Assembly (NCBI GenBank): GCA_947623455.1
Contig: OX392541.1
Location: 8,498,719 to 8,562,718, forward strand
From: Mimachlamys varia
Taxonomy: Eukaryota > Mollusca > Bivalvia > Pectinida > Pectinidae
Direction: 5' to 3'
DNA: 64,000 nucleotides
Shown: one piece after another, positions 50,901 to 59,886 of the stretch
Layout: each line of letters starts with the position of its first letter
Position numbering within the stretch: position 1 is the stretch's first letter
The notes under the pieces: generated by a model
What the model was told of the DNA's origin: nothing
What the model saw: only the letters and a program-made list of their open reading frames with translations
The model's database searches: none
Translations under genes and position numbers: made by a program

Positions 50901-53900
50901 AAGGTCAAAAAAGTTTCAGGAACATTTCCATATAAGCTATTAAATGTGACATGTTTTTGATAAAAGTTTCAAATCGAATCTACAGATCTAGTGGAAGGTC
51001 AAATAAGTTGCCTAATGGCTTTTCATGGGTGACCTGCTTTGTTAGCTCACCTGGTCCAAAGGACCAAGGTGAGCTTATGCGATACCGTGGCGTCCGTCGT
51101 CCGTCCGTCAACAATTGACTTCTTCTTTATAACCACTGATCGGAATTTGACCAAATTTGGTCAGAAGCATCCCTATGGGGTGGGGACTCAAAATTGTACA
51201 AATGGTTGGGCTGACCCCCCAGGGGCCTGGGGGGCGGGGCCAAAAGGGGTCAATTTGGCTATTTGATATAAACGACTTCTTTTCTGAAACCGAGCAATGT
51301 ATATTGCTCATATTTGGCTGGTAGTATTACTATGGGTTGGGGATTCAAAATTGTACAAATGGTGGGGCTGACCCCCCAGGGGCCTGGGGGGCGGGGCCAA
51401 AAGGGTAAGTTGGCTATATTGATATAAACGACTTCTTCTCTGAAACCCAGTAATATATATCGCTCATATTTGGCTGGTAGCATCACTATTGAGTGGGGAT
51501 TCAAAATTGTACAAATGGTGGGGCTGACCCCCCAGGGGCCTGGGGGGCGGGGCCAAAAGGGGTCAATTTGGCTATATTGATATAAACGATTTCTTCTCTG
51601 AAACCCAGTAATGTATATCGCTTATATTTGCCTGGTAGCATTACCATGGGGTGTGGATTCAAAAGTGTATAAATGGTGGGGCTGATCCCCCAGGGGCCTG
51701 AGGGGCGGGGCCGAAAGGAGTCAATTTGGCTATAATGATAAAAATGACTTCTTCTCTGAAACCAAGCAATGGATATTATTCATATTTGCCTGGTATCATC
51801 ACTATGGGATTAGGATTCAAAATTATATGATTATGATCACGGAGGGGCCTGAGGGGTGGGGCCAAAAGGGGCACATTAGACAATATTGGTATAAATGATC
51901 TCTTTCCTGAAACTAAGCAATGTATGACATCTATATTCTAGTGGTAGAATCCAAAGGTTGCTTGAATTCAAATTTATACAAATGTTTTGGTAACCTCGAT
52001 CACAATCATGGATTTAGATATGACCCCAGGGTCTGCCACGCCCTTGCAACTTGACTCCTGACTCATAACTTTTAAACGGCTGAGATCCCCACCCCAAAAC
52101 TATATATACAATTACTGGGCATTAAGAGATGATCACAATCATGGTTTTTGATTTGGCCCTGGGGTCTGCCACACCCTTTTAATTTGACCCCTGAGTCATA
52201 ACTTTTAAACGGTTGAGATCCCCACCCCAAAACTATATATACAATTGCTGGGCATTATCAGATGATCACAATCATGGTTTATGTTTTGACCCCAGGGTTT
52301 GCCACGCCCTTGTAAATTGACTTCGGAGTCATAACTTTTAAACAGTTGAGATCCCCACCCTAAAACTATATATACAATTGCTCGGCATTAAGAGACAATC
52401 ACAATCATGATTTCATATTTGATCCAAGGGTCTGCCACACCCTTGCAAATTGACTACTGAGTCGTAACTTTTGAATGGTCGAGATCCCCACCCCGAAACT
52501 ATACATACAATTACTGGGCATTAAGAGATGATCACAATCATGGTTTTTGATTTGGCCCTGGGGTCTGCCACACCCTTTTAATTTGACCCCTGAGTCATAA
52601 CTTTTAAACGGTTGAGATCCCCACCCCAAAACTATATATACAATTGCTGGGCATTATCAGATGATCACAATCATGGTTTATGTTTTGACCCCAGGGTTTG
52701 CCACGCCCTTGTAAATTGACTTCGGAGTCATAACTTTTAAACAGTTGAGATCCCCACCCCAAAACTATATATACAATTGCTCGGCATTAAGAGACAATCA
52801 CAATCATGATTTCATATTTGATCCAAGGGTCTGCCACACCCTTGCAAATTGACTACTGAGTCGTAACTTTTGAATGGTCGAGATCCCCACCCCGAAACTA
52901 TACATACAATTACTGGGCATTAAGAGATGATCACAATCATGGTTTTTGATTTGGCCCTGGGGTCTGCCACACACTTTTAATTTGACCCCTGAGTCATAAC
53001 TTTTACACGGTTGAGATCCCCACCCCAAAACTATACATACAATTACTGGGCATAAAGAGATGATCACAATCATGGTTTTTGATTTGGCCCTGGGGTTTGC
53101 GACACACTTTTAATTAGCTCACCTGGTCCAAAGGACCAGGGTGAGCTTATGCCATACCGTGGCGTCCGTCCGTCGTCCGTCCGTCAACAATTGACTTCTT
53201 CTTAATAACCACTTGTTGGAATTCAACCAAATTTGGTCAGAAGCATTCCTATTGGGTGGGGACTCAAAATTGTACAAATGGTTGGGCTGGCCCCCCTGGG
53301 GCCTGGGGGGCGGGGTCAAAAGGGGTCAATTTGGCTATATTGATAAAAAAACATCTTCTTTTCTGAAACCGTACAATGTATATCACTCATATTTGGCTGG
53401 TAGCATCACTATGGGGTGGGGATTCAAAATTGTACAAATGGTGGGTCTGACCCCTAAGGGGCCTGGGGGGTGGGGCCAAAAGGTAAATTTGGCTATATTG
53501 ATATAAACAACTTCTTTTCTGAAACTGAGCAATGTATATTGCTTATATTTGGCTGGTAGCATTACTATGGGGTGAGGATTCAAAATTGTACAAATGGTGG
53601 GTCTGACCCCCAAGGGGCCTGGGGGGTGGGGCCAAAAGTGGCCAATTTGGCTATATTGATAAAAAACATCTTCTTTTCTGAAACTGTACAATGTATATCA
53701 CTCATATTTGGCTGGTAGCATCACTATGGGGTGGGGATTCAAAATTGTACAAATAGTGGGAGGTCTCAAACTGAAAATGTGTACATAAAATATTTTGAAC
53801 CAGGTGAGCGATACAGGCCCTCTGGGCCTCTTGTTAATCTAGAGGTGAAAGGTTATCAAAGTTCAAGGAGAACTTTTGCATTGCCTTTAAACGGCCAGCA

Positions 53901-54371
53901 CAAATCTCAAATTGTTTTTCTTTTGAAAATATTTAGGCAGCAAGTCCCTCTAAGGAAAGTGTCTCGTCCGACAAATTGTCAGATATGGGAAGGAGCGATT
54001 CTGGATTTGACTCTGATGAAACTGGCAGCCATTTTGGATCACAGGAATCATCAAACATCAGTTGTCAAGGAAGTGAAGATAACCAATCTGTCAGATCAGA
54101 TGTCGATGATCAGGAGGAAAATGAAACGATTCAAGCAGAAGAAAATGAAGAGGAAAAAGAAATCAATTCAGTGGATAATGGGACAAAAACAGAGGAAGAA
54201 GAGAAACAAAATTCCAACACAGACGTGGAATTGGAAACACAAGGAAAGGAGGATAAGAACAAAATGGATGTGTCCAAGGTGAAACTAGAAACAGGAGGTA
54301 AAGAGGAGGCAGAAATATCTGGCCAAGCTGAAGAACATTTACATGATCAGGAATCAAATTCAAAAAAATAA
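38938..54371 (+). CDS. Stand-alone SRA (YDG) domain protein, nine exons
   Basis: SRA domains flip out and bind 5-methylcytosine in DNA (UHRF1, plant SUVH). Exons 38938-39021, 39797-39967, 42447-42558, 46526-46586, 47544-47656, 47908-47945, 48997-49150, 50538-50653 and 53937-54371 total 1284 nt in consistent phase: 427 aa. The N-terminus has [20 protein letters not shown] and basic clusters ([20 protein letters not shown]). The SRA domain spans about residues 117-282 ([43 protein letters not shown]). The 284-427 tail is acidic and Ser/Glu-rich. No ubiquitin-like, Tudor, PHD, RING or SET domain is present, so it is not UHRF1 or SUVH. The flipped-base pocket keeps Tyr165 and Tyr177, but Asn168 sits where UHRF1 has Asp469. 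Intron 3 uses a GC donor. The stop is followed by AATAAA at 54367, 54372 and 54388. Family assignment is firm; the role is inferred. Confidence 0.92.
40762..41123 (-). mobile_element. Non-LTR retrotransposon (LINE) 3' coding fragment
   Basis: A minus-strand open frame reads [15 protein letters not shown], then [20 protein letters not shown]. This is the cysteine/histidine-rich tail found after the reverse transcriptase domain in LINE ORF2 proteins. The 5' part, including the polymerase motifs, is missing; the copy lies in intron 2 of the SRA gene in antisense. Its broken edge coincides with the DNA transposon starting at 41124. It is a dead fragment and no intact copy is present in the window. 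Confidence 0.75.
41124..42188. mobile_element. hAT-like non-autonomous DNA transposon (1065 bp)
   Basis: Termini are TAGGGGTGTCA at the left and its complement TGACACCCCTA at the right. They are flanked by ATTCAGGA (41116-41123) and ATTCAGCA (42189-42196), an 8-bp target-site duplication with one mismatch. TIRs of this form with 8-bp duplications are typical of hAT elements. No transposase ORF is seen. Confidence 0.75.
43947..45515. mobile_element. DNA transposon with 10-bp TIR and perfect TACAG duplication (1569 bp)
   Basis: Termini CAGGGCTCAC and GTGAGCCCTG are perfect inverted repeats, flanked on both sides by TACAG (43942-43946 and 45516-45520). Subterminal GGCTACT words recur at both ends, inverted in sense. 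The interior has no transposase ORF. It does contain splice-like signals (GAAACTAG/GTAAGTTTT near 44457 and TTTACAG near 44878) and an AATAAA near 45221, as if a short spliced transcript unit were carried. Located in intron 3 of the SRA gene. Confidence 0.8.
45985..46060 (+). mobile_element. Pearl-like element, 5' end fragment
   Basis: TTTTAGCTCAACTGCCAGAA, then TAGCAATTGAGCTTATGCC and TCTGTCTGT. It is a diverged copy of the inverted head module seen at 51043 (AGCTCACCTGG...CCAAGGTGAGCTTATG). Confidence 0.5.
46571..47284 (+). repeat. Minisatellite of duplicated exon-4/donor junctions, ~26 copies
   Basis: The unit is 27-28 bp: GGGCAGGTATACACAG, a copy of the 3' end of exon 4, then the 5' splice site GTAAGTGTTTTA. 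The first unit contains the true exon end (46586) and donor (46587). About 25 of 26 copies keep CAG/GTAAGTG, the metazoan consensus; one has GTTAGTG. In frame, the codon after each copy is TAA, so use of any later donor would truncate the protein. Confidence 0.95.
47937..48222 (+). repeat. Minisatellite of duplicated exon-6/donor junctions, 15 copies
   Basis: The 19-bp unit is AACCCCAAG, the last nine bases of exon 6 (Asn-Pro-Lys), plus the intron start GTAAGAACTT or GTGAGAACTT. The first copy is the real junction (exon end 47945). All 15 copies keep AAG/GTRAG. The unit length is not a multiple of three. Confidence 0.95.
49784..50108. mobile_element. TIR element (325 bp), copy 1
   Basis: Left arm CATCCTCGATATCCAGGGGT, ACACTCTCTTCACC and TGGAATATGTCGTGGCAAAA. 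The right arm is its inverse, ending CCTGGATATCGAGGATG. The interior matches 57454-57736 in opposite orientation. Located in intron 7 of the SRA gene. Confidence 0.8.
51043..53834 (+). mobile_element. Large pearl-like composite element with two satellites
   Basis: Head AGCTCACCTGGTCCAAAGGA (a palindrome with CCAAGGTGAGCTTATG) occurs at 51043 and again at 53114; the tail at 53802-53834 ends GGCCCTCTGGGCCTCTTGT. Blocks of ~157-bp units (marker GATTCAAAATTGTACAAATG at about 51338, 51497, 53418, 53576, 53731) flank a second satellite, 51990-53110, of ~130-bp units (marker GATGATCACAATCATGG). Three of those units form a ~400-bp higher-order repeat (52406 and 52806). The whole sits in intron 8 of the SRA gene and carries no protein. 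Confidence 0.75.
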
Positions 54372-54393
54372 AATAAAAGTTATGTTAAATAAA
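54367..54393 (+). terminator. Poly(A) signals of the SRA gene
   Basis: AATAAA at 54367 (overlapping the TAA stop), 54372 and 54388. If used, the 3' UTR would be very short. Confidence 0.5.
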
Positions 54394-55136
54394 TGAGACA
54401 AATAAGAAAGTACAGATGGGGATTTAGACAGTGTGAAAGGGAACACATGTGTAAATTGAGATTATTAGATGGGAATGGTGACATGATTTTAAAATTGTTT
54501 AAATATGAAAATAAGTGGGTGGGGAATGCTGTTCAACTCTGCATCAAATAGAGACAAAATTGTATAAAAAATCATCAATGGTGGGCACCAAGATCGCTCT
54601 GGGATCTCTTGTTATAACTCCTTGACACCCGACATGCAAAATGTGTGAAATAATAATTTTCTGTATTGGAAAGTGTGCTAGGGTTTATCATGTATATATA
54701 TGTGAACACTGAATTACCCAAACTCAGAGTTTCCCAACAAAATGTCATTTTATATAAGTAGCAAATAAATGAAATTAAAAATACCTGAAAATTATTAATT
54801 TTGCAATATAAACTGAATTAAAGTGTATTTATTAATGCAGCTACTAGGTAAATAAAAATAAATATTATATCTGATTGAAAAACTTTCAGTGTAAATGAGG
54901 TTTTAATACCTATGGTTTTATAGAATGTAACCTTTTTTTCTGAATATGAAATACCAATATATGTTTAATGTTTTATTTGTACATAAAATATTGATCTGTA
55001 TTTTAAGATTATTTACCTGCATTTTTACCTTTAATTGCGGCAAGGTAGAGTCTGTAGTTACTTTCATGTTAATATGCATGTCTTCATTACCAAAGCTTTT
55101 TCAACATCACTGATGTCGAATAAATTGGATGCTTTT

Positions 55137-55655
55137 TAGCACGCTTGGCCCAAAGGGCCAAGTGAGCTTATGTTGATGGGTGCAGTGTCCGTCAACTTTT
55201 CTGAAATACCTAAAGGCCAATGGAAGGAACTGAACAAAGTTTGTGAAAAAAAAATCTTTTTGACCTACTTTCAAGGTTACAGAGGTCAAATATGTCGAAA
55301 CCTTCAAACGACTTCTTCTGAAATACCGTCGGGCAGAGACTTTATATCCTTGGATAAAGTGAACAAAATTTGCGAAAAGAAATTACCTTGACCCATATTC
55401 AAGGTCACGGGGGTCAAATCTGTTAAAACCTTCAAACAACTTCTTCTGAAATTTCTAGATTTCTTGGAAGATGCCAAACAAAATTTGCCAATGAAAATGA
55501 CCGTGTTACTTTCAAGGTCACAGGGTGAAATATGTTTAAATCTGAACATGTTCTAGATCTTCTGATTTTCTTGCACTAATAGATTTTAGGCGTCTGTTTG
55601 GTTACAGGTTAAAGATTGATACCAGGTGAGTGATGCATGCCCATTGGGCCTCTTG
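55137..55655 (+). mobile_element. Pearl-like element, short copy
   Basis: Head TTAGCACGCTTGGCCCAAAG with inverted GGGCCAAGTGAGCTTATG; tail CCAGGTGAGTGATGCATGCC then CATTGGGCCTCTTGT. The core has three units of about 115-120 bp with the marker CAAGGTCACGGGGGTCAAAT. Confidence 0.7.
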
Positions 55656-57453
55656 TCTACTGGAGGCAGACCTCATTTTCATTCATATATTATAATTTTC
55701 ATGCATATAGCAAGATGGTGCATAGGACTTTTTGGTCTTGCGTATATAGTGCGCACCCCTTTCTAGACACTTTCACCAAAAAAGTGCCGACTAGTACTAT
55801 ACACACGAAATTATGGTACACAAGGACGTTCATTACATATAACACAGTTGTAGTTATTTTTCTTTGAAATACACAATTATGTGCATGTGCTTATTTTTTA
55901 TGAATTACAAAATGTAGTTATTTTTCTATGAAATAATACACAATATTTTTCCATGAATTACACAATGATGTACATGTAGTTATTTTTCTATGAATTACAC
56001 AATGATGTAGATATTTTTCTATGAATTGCGTTAGTCTTGTCTGTTGACATGGTGCTCCATTATTGTATGTGCCATAACATAGAATTCCGATTATCATTTA
56101 TTGTTTTAATGTTTTTCTAAACCAAACAAATTTACCCTGGCAAGTCAAATTTGTTTTCACAACACAAACAGTTGAATTTTTGTTTTAAAAATAATGATGT
56201 TTATATTGATCTGTACAAATATTGTTTTTGTAGTTTGTTTTTAAAATAAAGATGTTTATATATTAATCTTTTACAGATTTTGTGTTTTCTTTAATATACC
56301 GACACTTCTTGTGTCAATGATGACCTAAGTTAGTATTAATAGAATTATGAGTATGCATAAAAGTAACATTACATATTTATACTGTAAACATACATATTTT
56401 AGTGATTTTTGAGCTGAAGGAATGAATTCTGCTAAATTACAACTTCACCAATTAGTTTCTGTATATTATTGTTGTTTACAACAAGTATTGGGAGTGTGCC
56501 AAAATAGGCATGTTTACCAGACACGTGTACTAATGCAATACTTTTGATATGCCAATCTAACGACAGGATATATTATGGTATGGTATTGCCTGGCTGTCCC
56601 GTCTCCAACTTTTATTCGTCATGAGATCTGCTCTCTCACTTTTCAACCGTTTGCTTCAAACTTTGTAATTCATTCTCCATGACATGAAGTTATGTTTTCT
56701 TGAACATTGGTTTAATTTGACTATATTTCAATACTGCCTCGTGCATATTTCAATCTAAATCTTGTCCAGAAATCTCCACCCTTCAGTTTCCAACCAAACT
56801 CTTTCAAACTTTGTACATGTATTCACCATGGCATGCAGTTGTTTCCCCTAAATATTGGTTTGATTCAACTTAATTTGGAAGAGTTATTGCCCTTTACATC
56901 TTTCACAATTTAAGTCTTCTCAGGATTTCTTCTCCCTGTTTTCAACAAAGCTTTTTGAAAACTGTTTAGGTTTTAGCTTATAAGACAATATTGTTCATAC
57001 AAACTCCATGACATTGCAATTGAAGAAAAATATTTCACACAATATCTTTGACGGTTGGCATATTTGTTCTGCCCTCTTGTTGAAAAATAGATTCCAAGCT
57101 GGACAATTACACTTTTTGAGAAGAGATTCTAAAAATACTGAAAGAAGGATGGTTATTTTAATCCCATGCTAAGAAAATTGTGATAAAGCAATCCAAATTA
57201 CAACGGTGTGGATGGAATGATAGAGGTGCGACGGAGACGATACCGAGTCACCCAGGCAGGTGACTGACTGCAAATAAGCTGTGTGTACATGGATGTTAGT
57301 TGATTACAGTGAAACAAGTCGAGTCCCTTTTGCCAAAGGATGCTCTACATACAATTTGGTAAAATAAATTACCTTTTCATCCATGAAGAGTATTTAATTC
57401 CAGCAAATCTAGTTTGGAAGAAAACAATTTTAGCCAAAAAGGCCGCTTCCCTT

Positions 57454-57736
57454 CATCCTCAATATTGAGGGGTTATGCTCTCTTTATCCCTGGAACATGT
57501 CATGGCAAAACTGAAGGTTCTGTGTGGCAAGAAGACTGGTCTAACCCTTTGATGTACATCAAAAGAATCTCGTGGTCACATAACAGTAAAAATTGATAGG
57601 TTTTGAAGTCGGTTGCTGCTCCTTTGTAATCTTCAGAAGACAGACAGCATCAGGTCAGGTCTGAACGTGCCTCCAGTTTTGCCATGACATATTCCACCGG
57701 GGGTGTAGAGAGTGTAACCTATGGATATCCAGGATC
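57454..57736. mobile_element. TIR element, copy 2 (inverted relative to 49784)
   Basis: Shares GAATCTCGTGGTCACATAAC, GTAAAAATTGATAGG, GCTCCTTTGTAATCTTC and the terminal GTAGAGAGTGTAACC block with copy 1, on the opposite strand. The left terminal arm is more eroded. Confidence 0.7.
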
Positions 57737-59886
57737 ATGATCATGACTGCCCTTTGCCCCAGCATGTGACTTGTCCAATATCACCTTGGCATCATGGTCA
57801 TTCAGAAGAAATGTTAATATTTTAAATCATTTGACCCCTGTGAACTTGAATATAGGCCAAGGTCATTCATTTGAACAAACTTGGCAACATTTCATCATTG
57901 CTACTGGTGAAAAATCACTGCCCTGGCTGGGCCTCTTGTATTTGTTAAAGGTCGTTGCCTTGAACAGTCTTGGTAGCCATACATCCCAGCATGCCATTGG
58001 CCATGAGTTATCATTACTCTGGGCCTGGTTTGTTGAAAATATATTTGACCCAGTGACATTAAAAGTGGGACAAGGTCATTTATTTGAACAACTTCGGTAG
58101 TCCTTCATCATCCCAGTATGGTAGTATCATTTCTCTGGTCTTCTTGATAATTGAGACAAAAATGTAAAATTGTTTGTGATGCACGGCTATCACAATAGGT
58201 CACTTTTTCTCAGGCGAACTTACAAGTAGCAAGTGAGCTATAAAGGTCCCTGGTTCTGTTTTTTTCTAACAATTAGCCTACATACCTGATATAATTCAGT
58301 TGAACATAGCTAAATAATAATGGGCTACTGTTAAACCTTGTATTTTCATCAGGATTTTTTGTTCATTAAATCTTCATCTCAAGCTTTTCAATCTGTCCTA
58401 TAATATGCCAAAAACCAACTCCCCCCCCCCCCCCCCCCCCAAAAAAGAATACATCCTTATATACAACATCTCGTCTCAAATATGGGAAATTAGAACACAA
58501 AATTAAGAAATTCTACAAAAATTGGTACCATTTTATTTATATTAATTTAATAACAAAACACTGCAAATATAATTAATACTTTTGTATAATTTATCAATGT
58601 AAATTAAATATTATATTAAATCACCTTTGTTCTACATAATTATGTTGTCTAAATCATGTAGATAAAATATCAAGTAACCATGATTTAGCTTCAAGCATAT
58701 TGACACCGAGAGATAGTATCACAATTCTTTTTTCTATTATTCTATAACTATTATACAGCCAGGTACCGCTGTTTTAGATTTATAGGAGTGGTTACCAGTC
58801 AATGGGTTTTCCCCACCCCTGAAATATAAGTATCACAAATTTCAAGTTTCCCTCAATTTAACACTTACAAACATGACACGACTCCCATAAACAATTTGAT
58901 ACATGCACATACAAATAATATCAAACATTTTGCTAATTTAAATGCGGCGTTTCTAATGCCACTTAGAGACAAACATCTCTTCAAATGATATACTTTATGA
59001 ACATTGAGGTTGAATTCAGGTCCCTCCTGAATAAGAAGATGGAAATTACGTCAAATCTACCACCGATGGTGACGGGACTCAATATCACAGGAAACCTTTA
59101 ATTGATATTACACTGCCGAAATGGTGACTGTTTCGTCTTTAAAAAGTTGTACTGATCATAAAGTAAATCTCTGGACAGCTTTTCAAGTTGGAAATTGAAT
59201 GAAAGATATTTTGTTTGATACAACTATTAAAAACGTAATCCTATGGGAGGGTTGTGTGACAGGTTTTTAGATACCTGAGTATATCGATCTGGTTTTAACC
59301 CAACCTCCCATGCTATAGTATGCACAGGTGAGGTGTCCCACACGATAAGTCGAAATAGACCTAACTTCATAATCTAAACATTTGAAGAAGACCTCCCTCA
59401 TTCCTTTTCTCAAATGAGGGGTAAAACACAAAGAATTTCTGTGATGCTTTTTTCCACAAAAAAAAAAGTGTTCACCACACAAAGAAACGAAAAGGCCCAC
59501 AGGGCCTTATTTCTCACGTAGGTATTTATCATTAAAGCAGTCATTGCAAAATATTCTTCGAAAGATTCCAGAATAGGTCCAGACCCATAAGGCCAGGATT
59601 GCCATGCCTAGTAATCGTTTCCAAGTTGTGACCAAGTCCATAGGGGTGTGGCCAGACTCCAGTGCCAATGCTAATATCATGATTGTGTTTGTTTTAATGG
59701 GGTTTGGATCTCCATCATTGCAAAGTTATGACCCAGGGGCTATTTAAAAAAAGGTGGGGCAAGACCCCATGATCAATACTAATATCATGACTACATCTGT
59801 AGAAAAATGTATGTTGGATATTGGTGTTGACCTCAGAAGTCAAACATTTACACACTCTTTTGTGAAAACTGTTTTAGTCACACCTT

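Larger units (their letters stand above)
54400..59886. other. Intergenic, repeats only
   Basis: No coding exon was recognised on either strand between the SRA stop and the thymidylate kinase stop. It holds a pearl-like fragment tail near 54570-54612, another pearl-like element (55137-55655), a TIR element (57454-57736), further GACC/AAGGTCA-type repeat sequence (57750-58130) and a C run near 58422. The sequence 55700-57400 is AT-rich and I see nothing in it. Confidence 0.5.

Noticed and set aside
52405..53073. Minus-strand ORFs with repeated protein sequence
   Set aside because: Read-through of the ~130-bp satellite in the pearl-like element.
53731..54282. 183-codon plus-strand ORF
   Set aside because: It overlaps the last SRA exon in a different frame and starts inside a pearl-like repeat. 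The frame 53937-54371 joins exon 8 in phase and ends at a stop with poly(A) signals.
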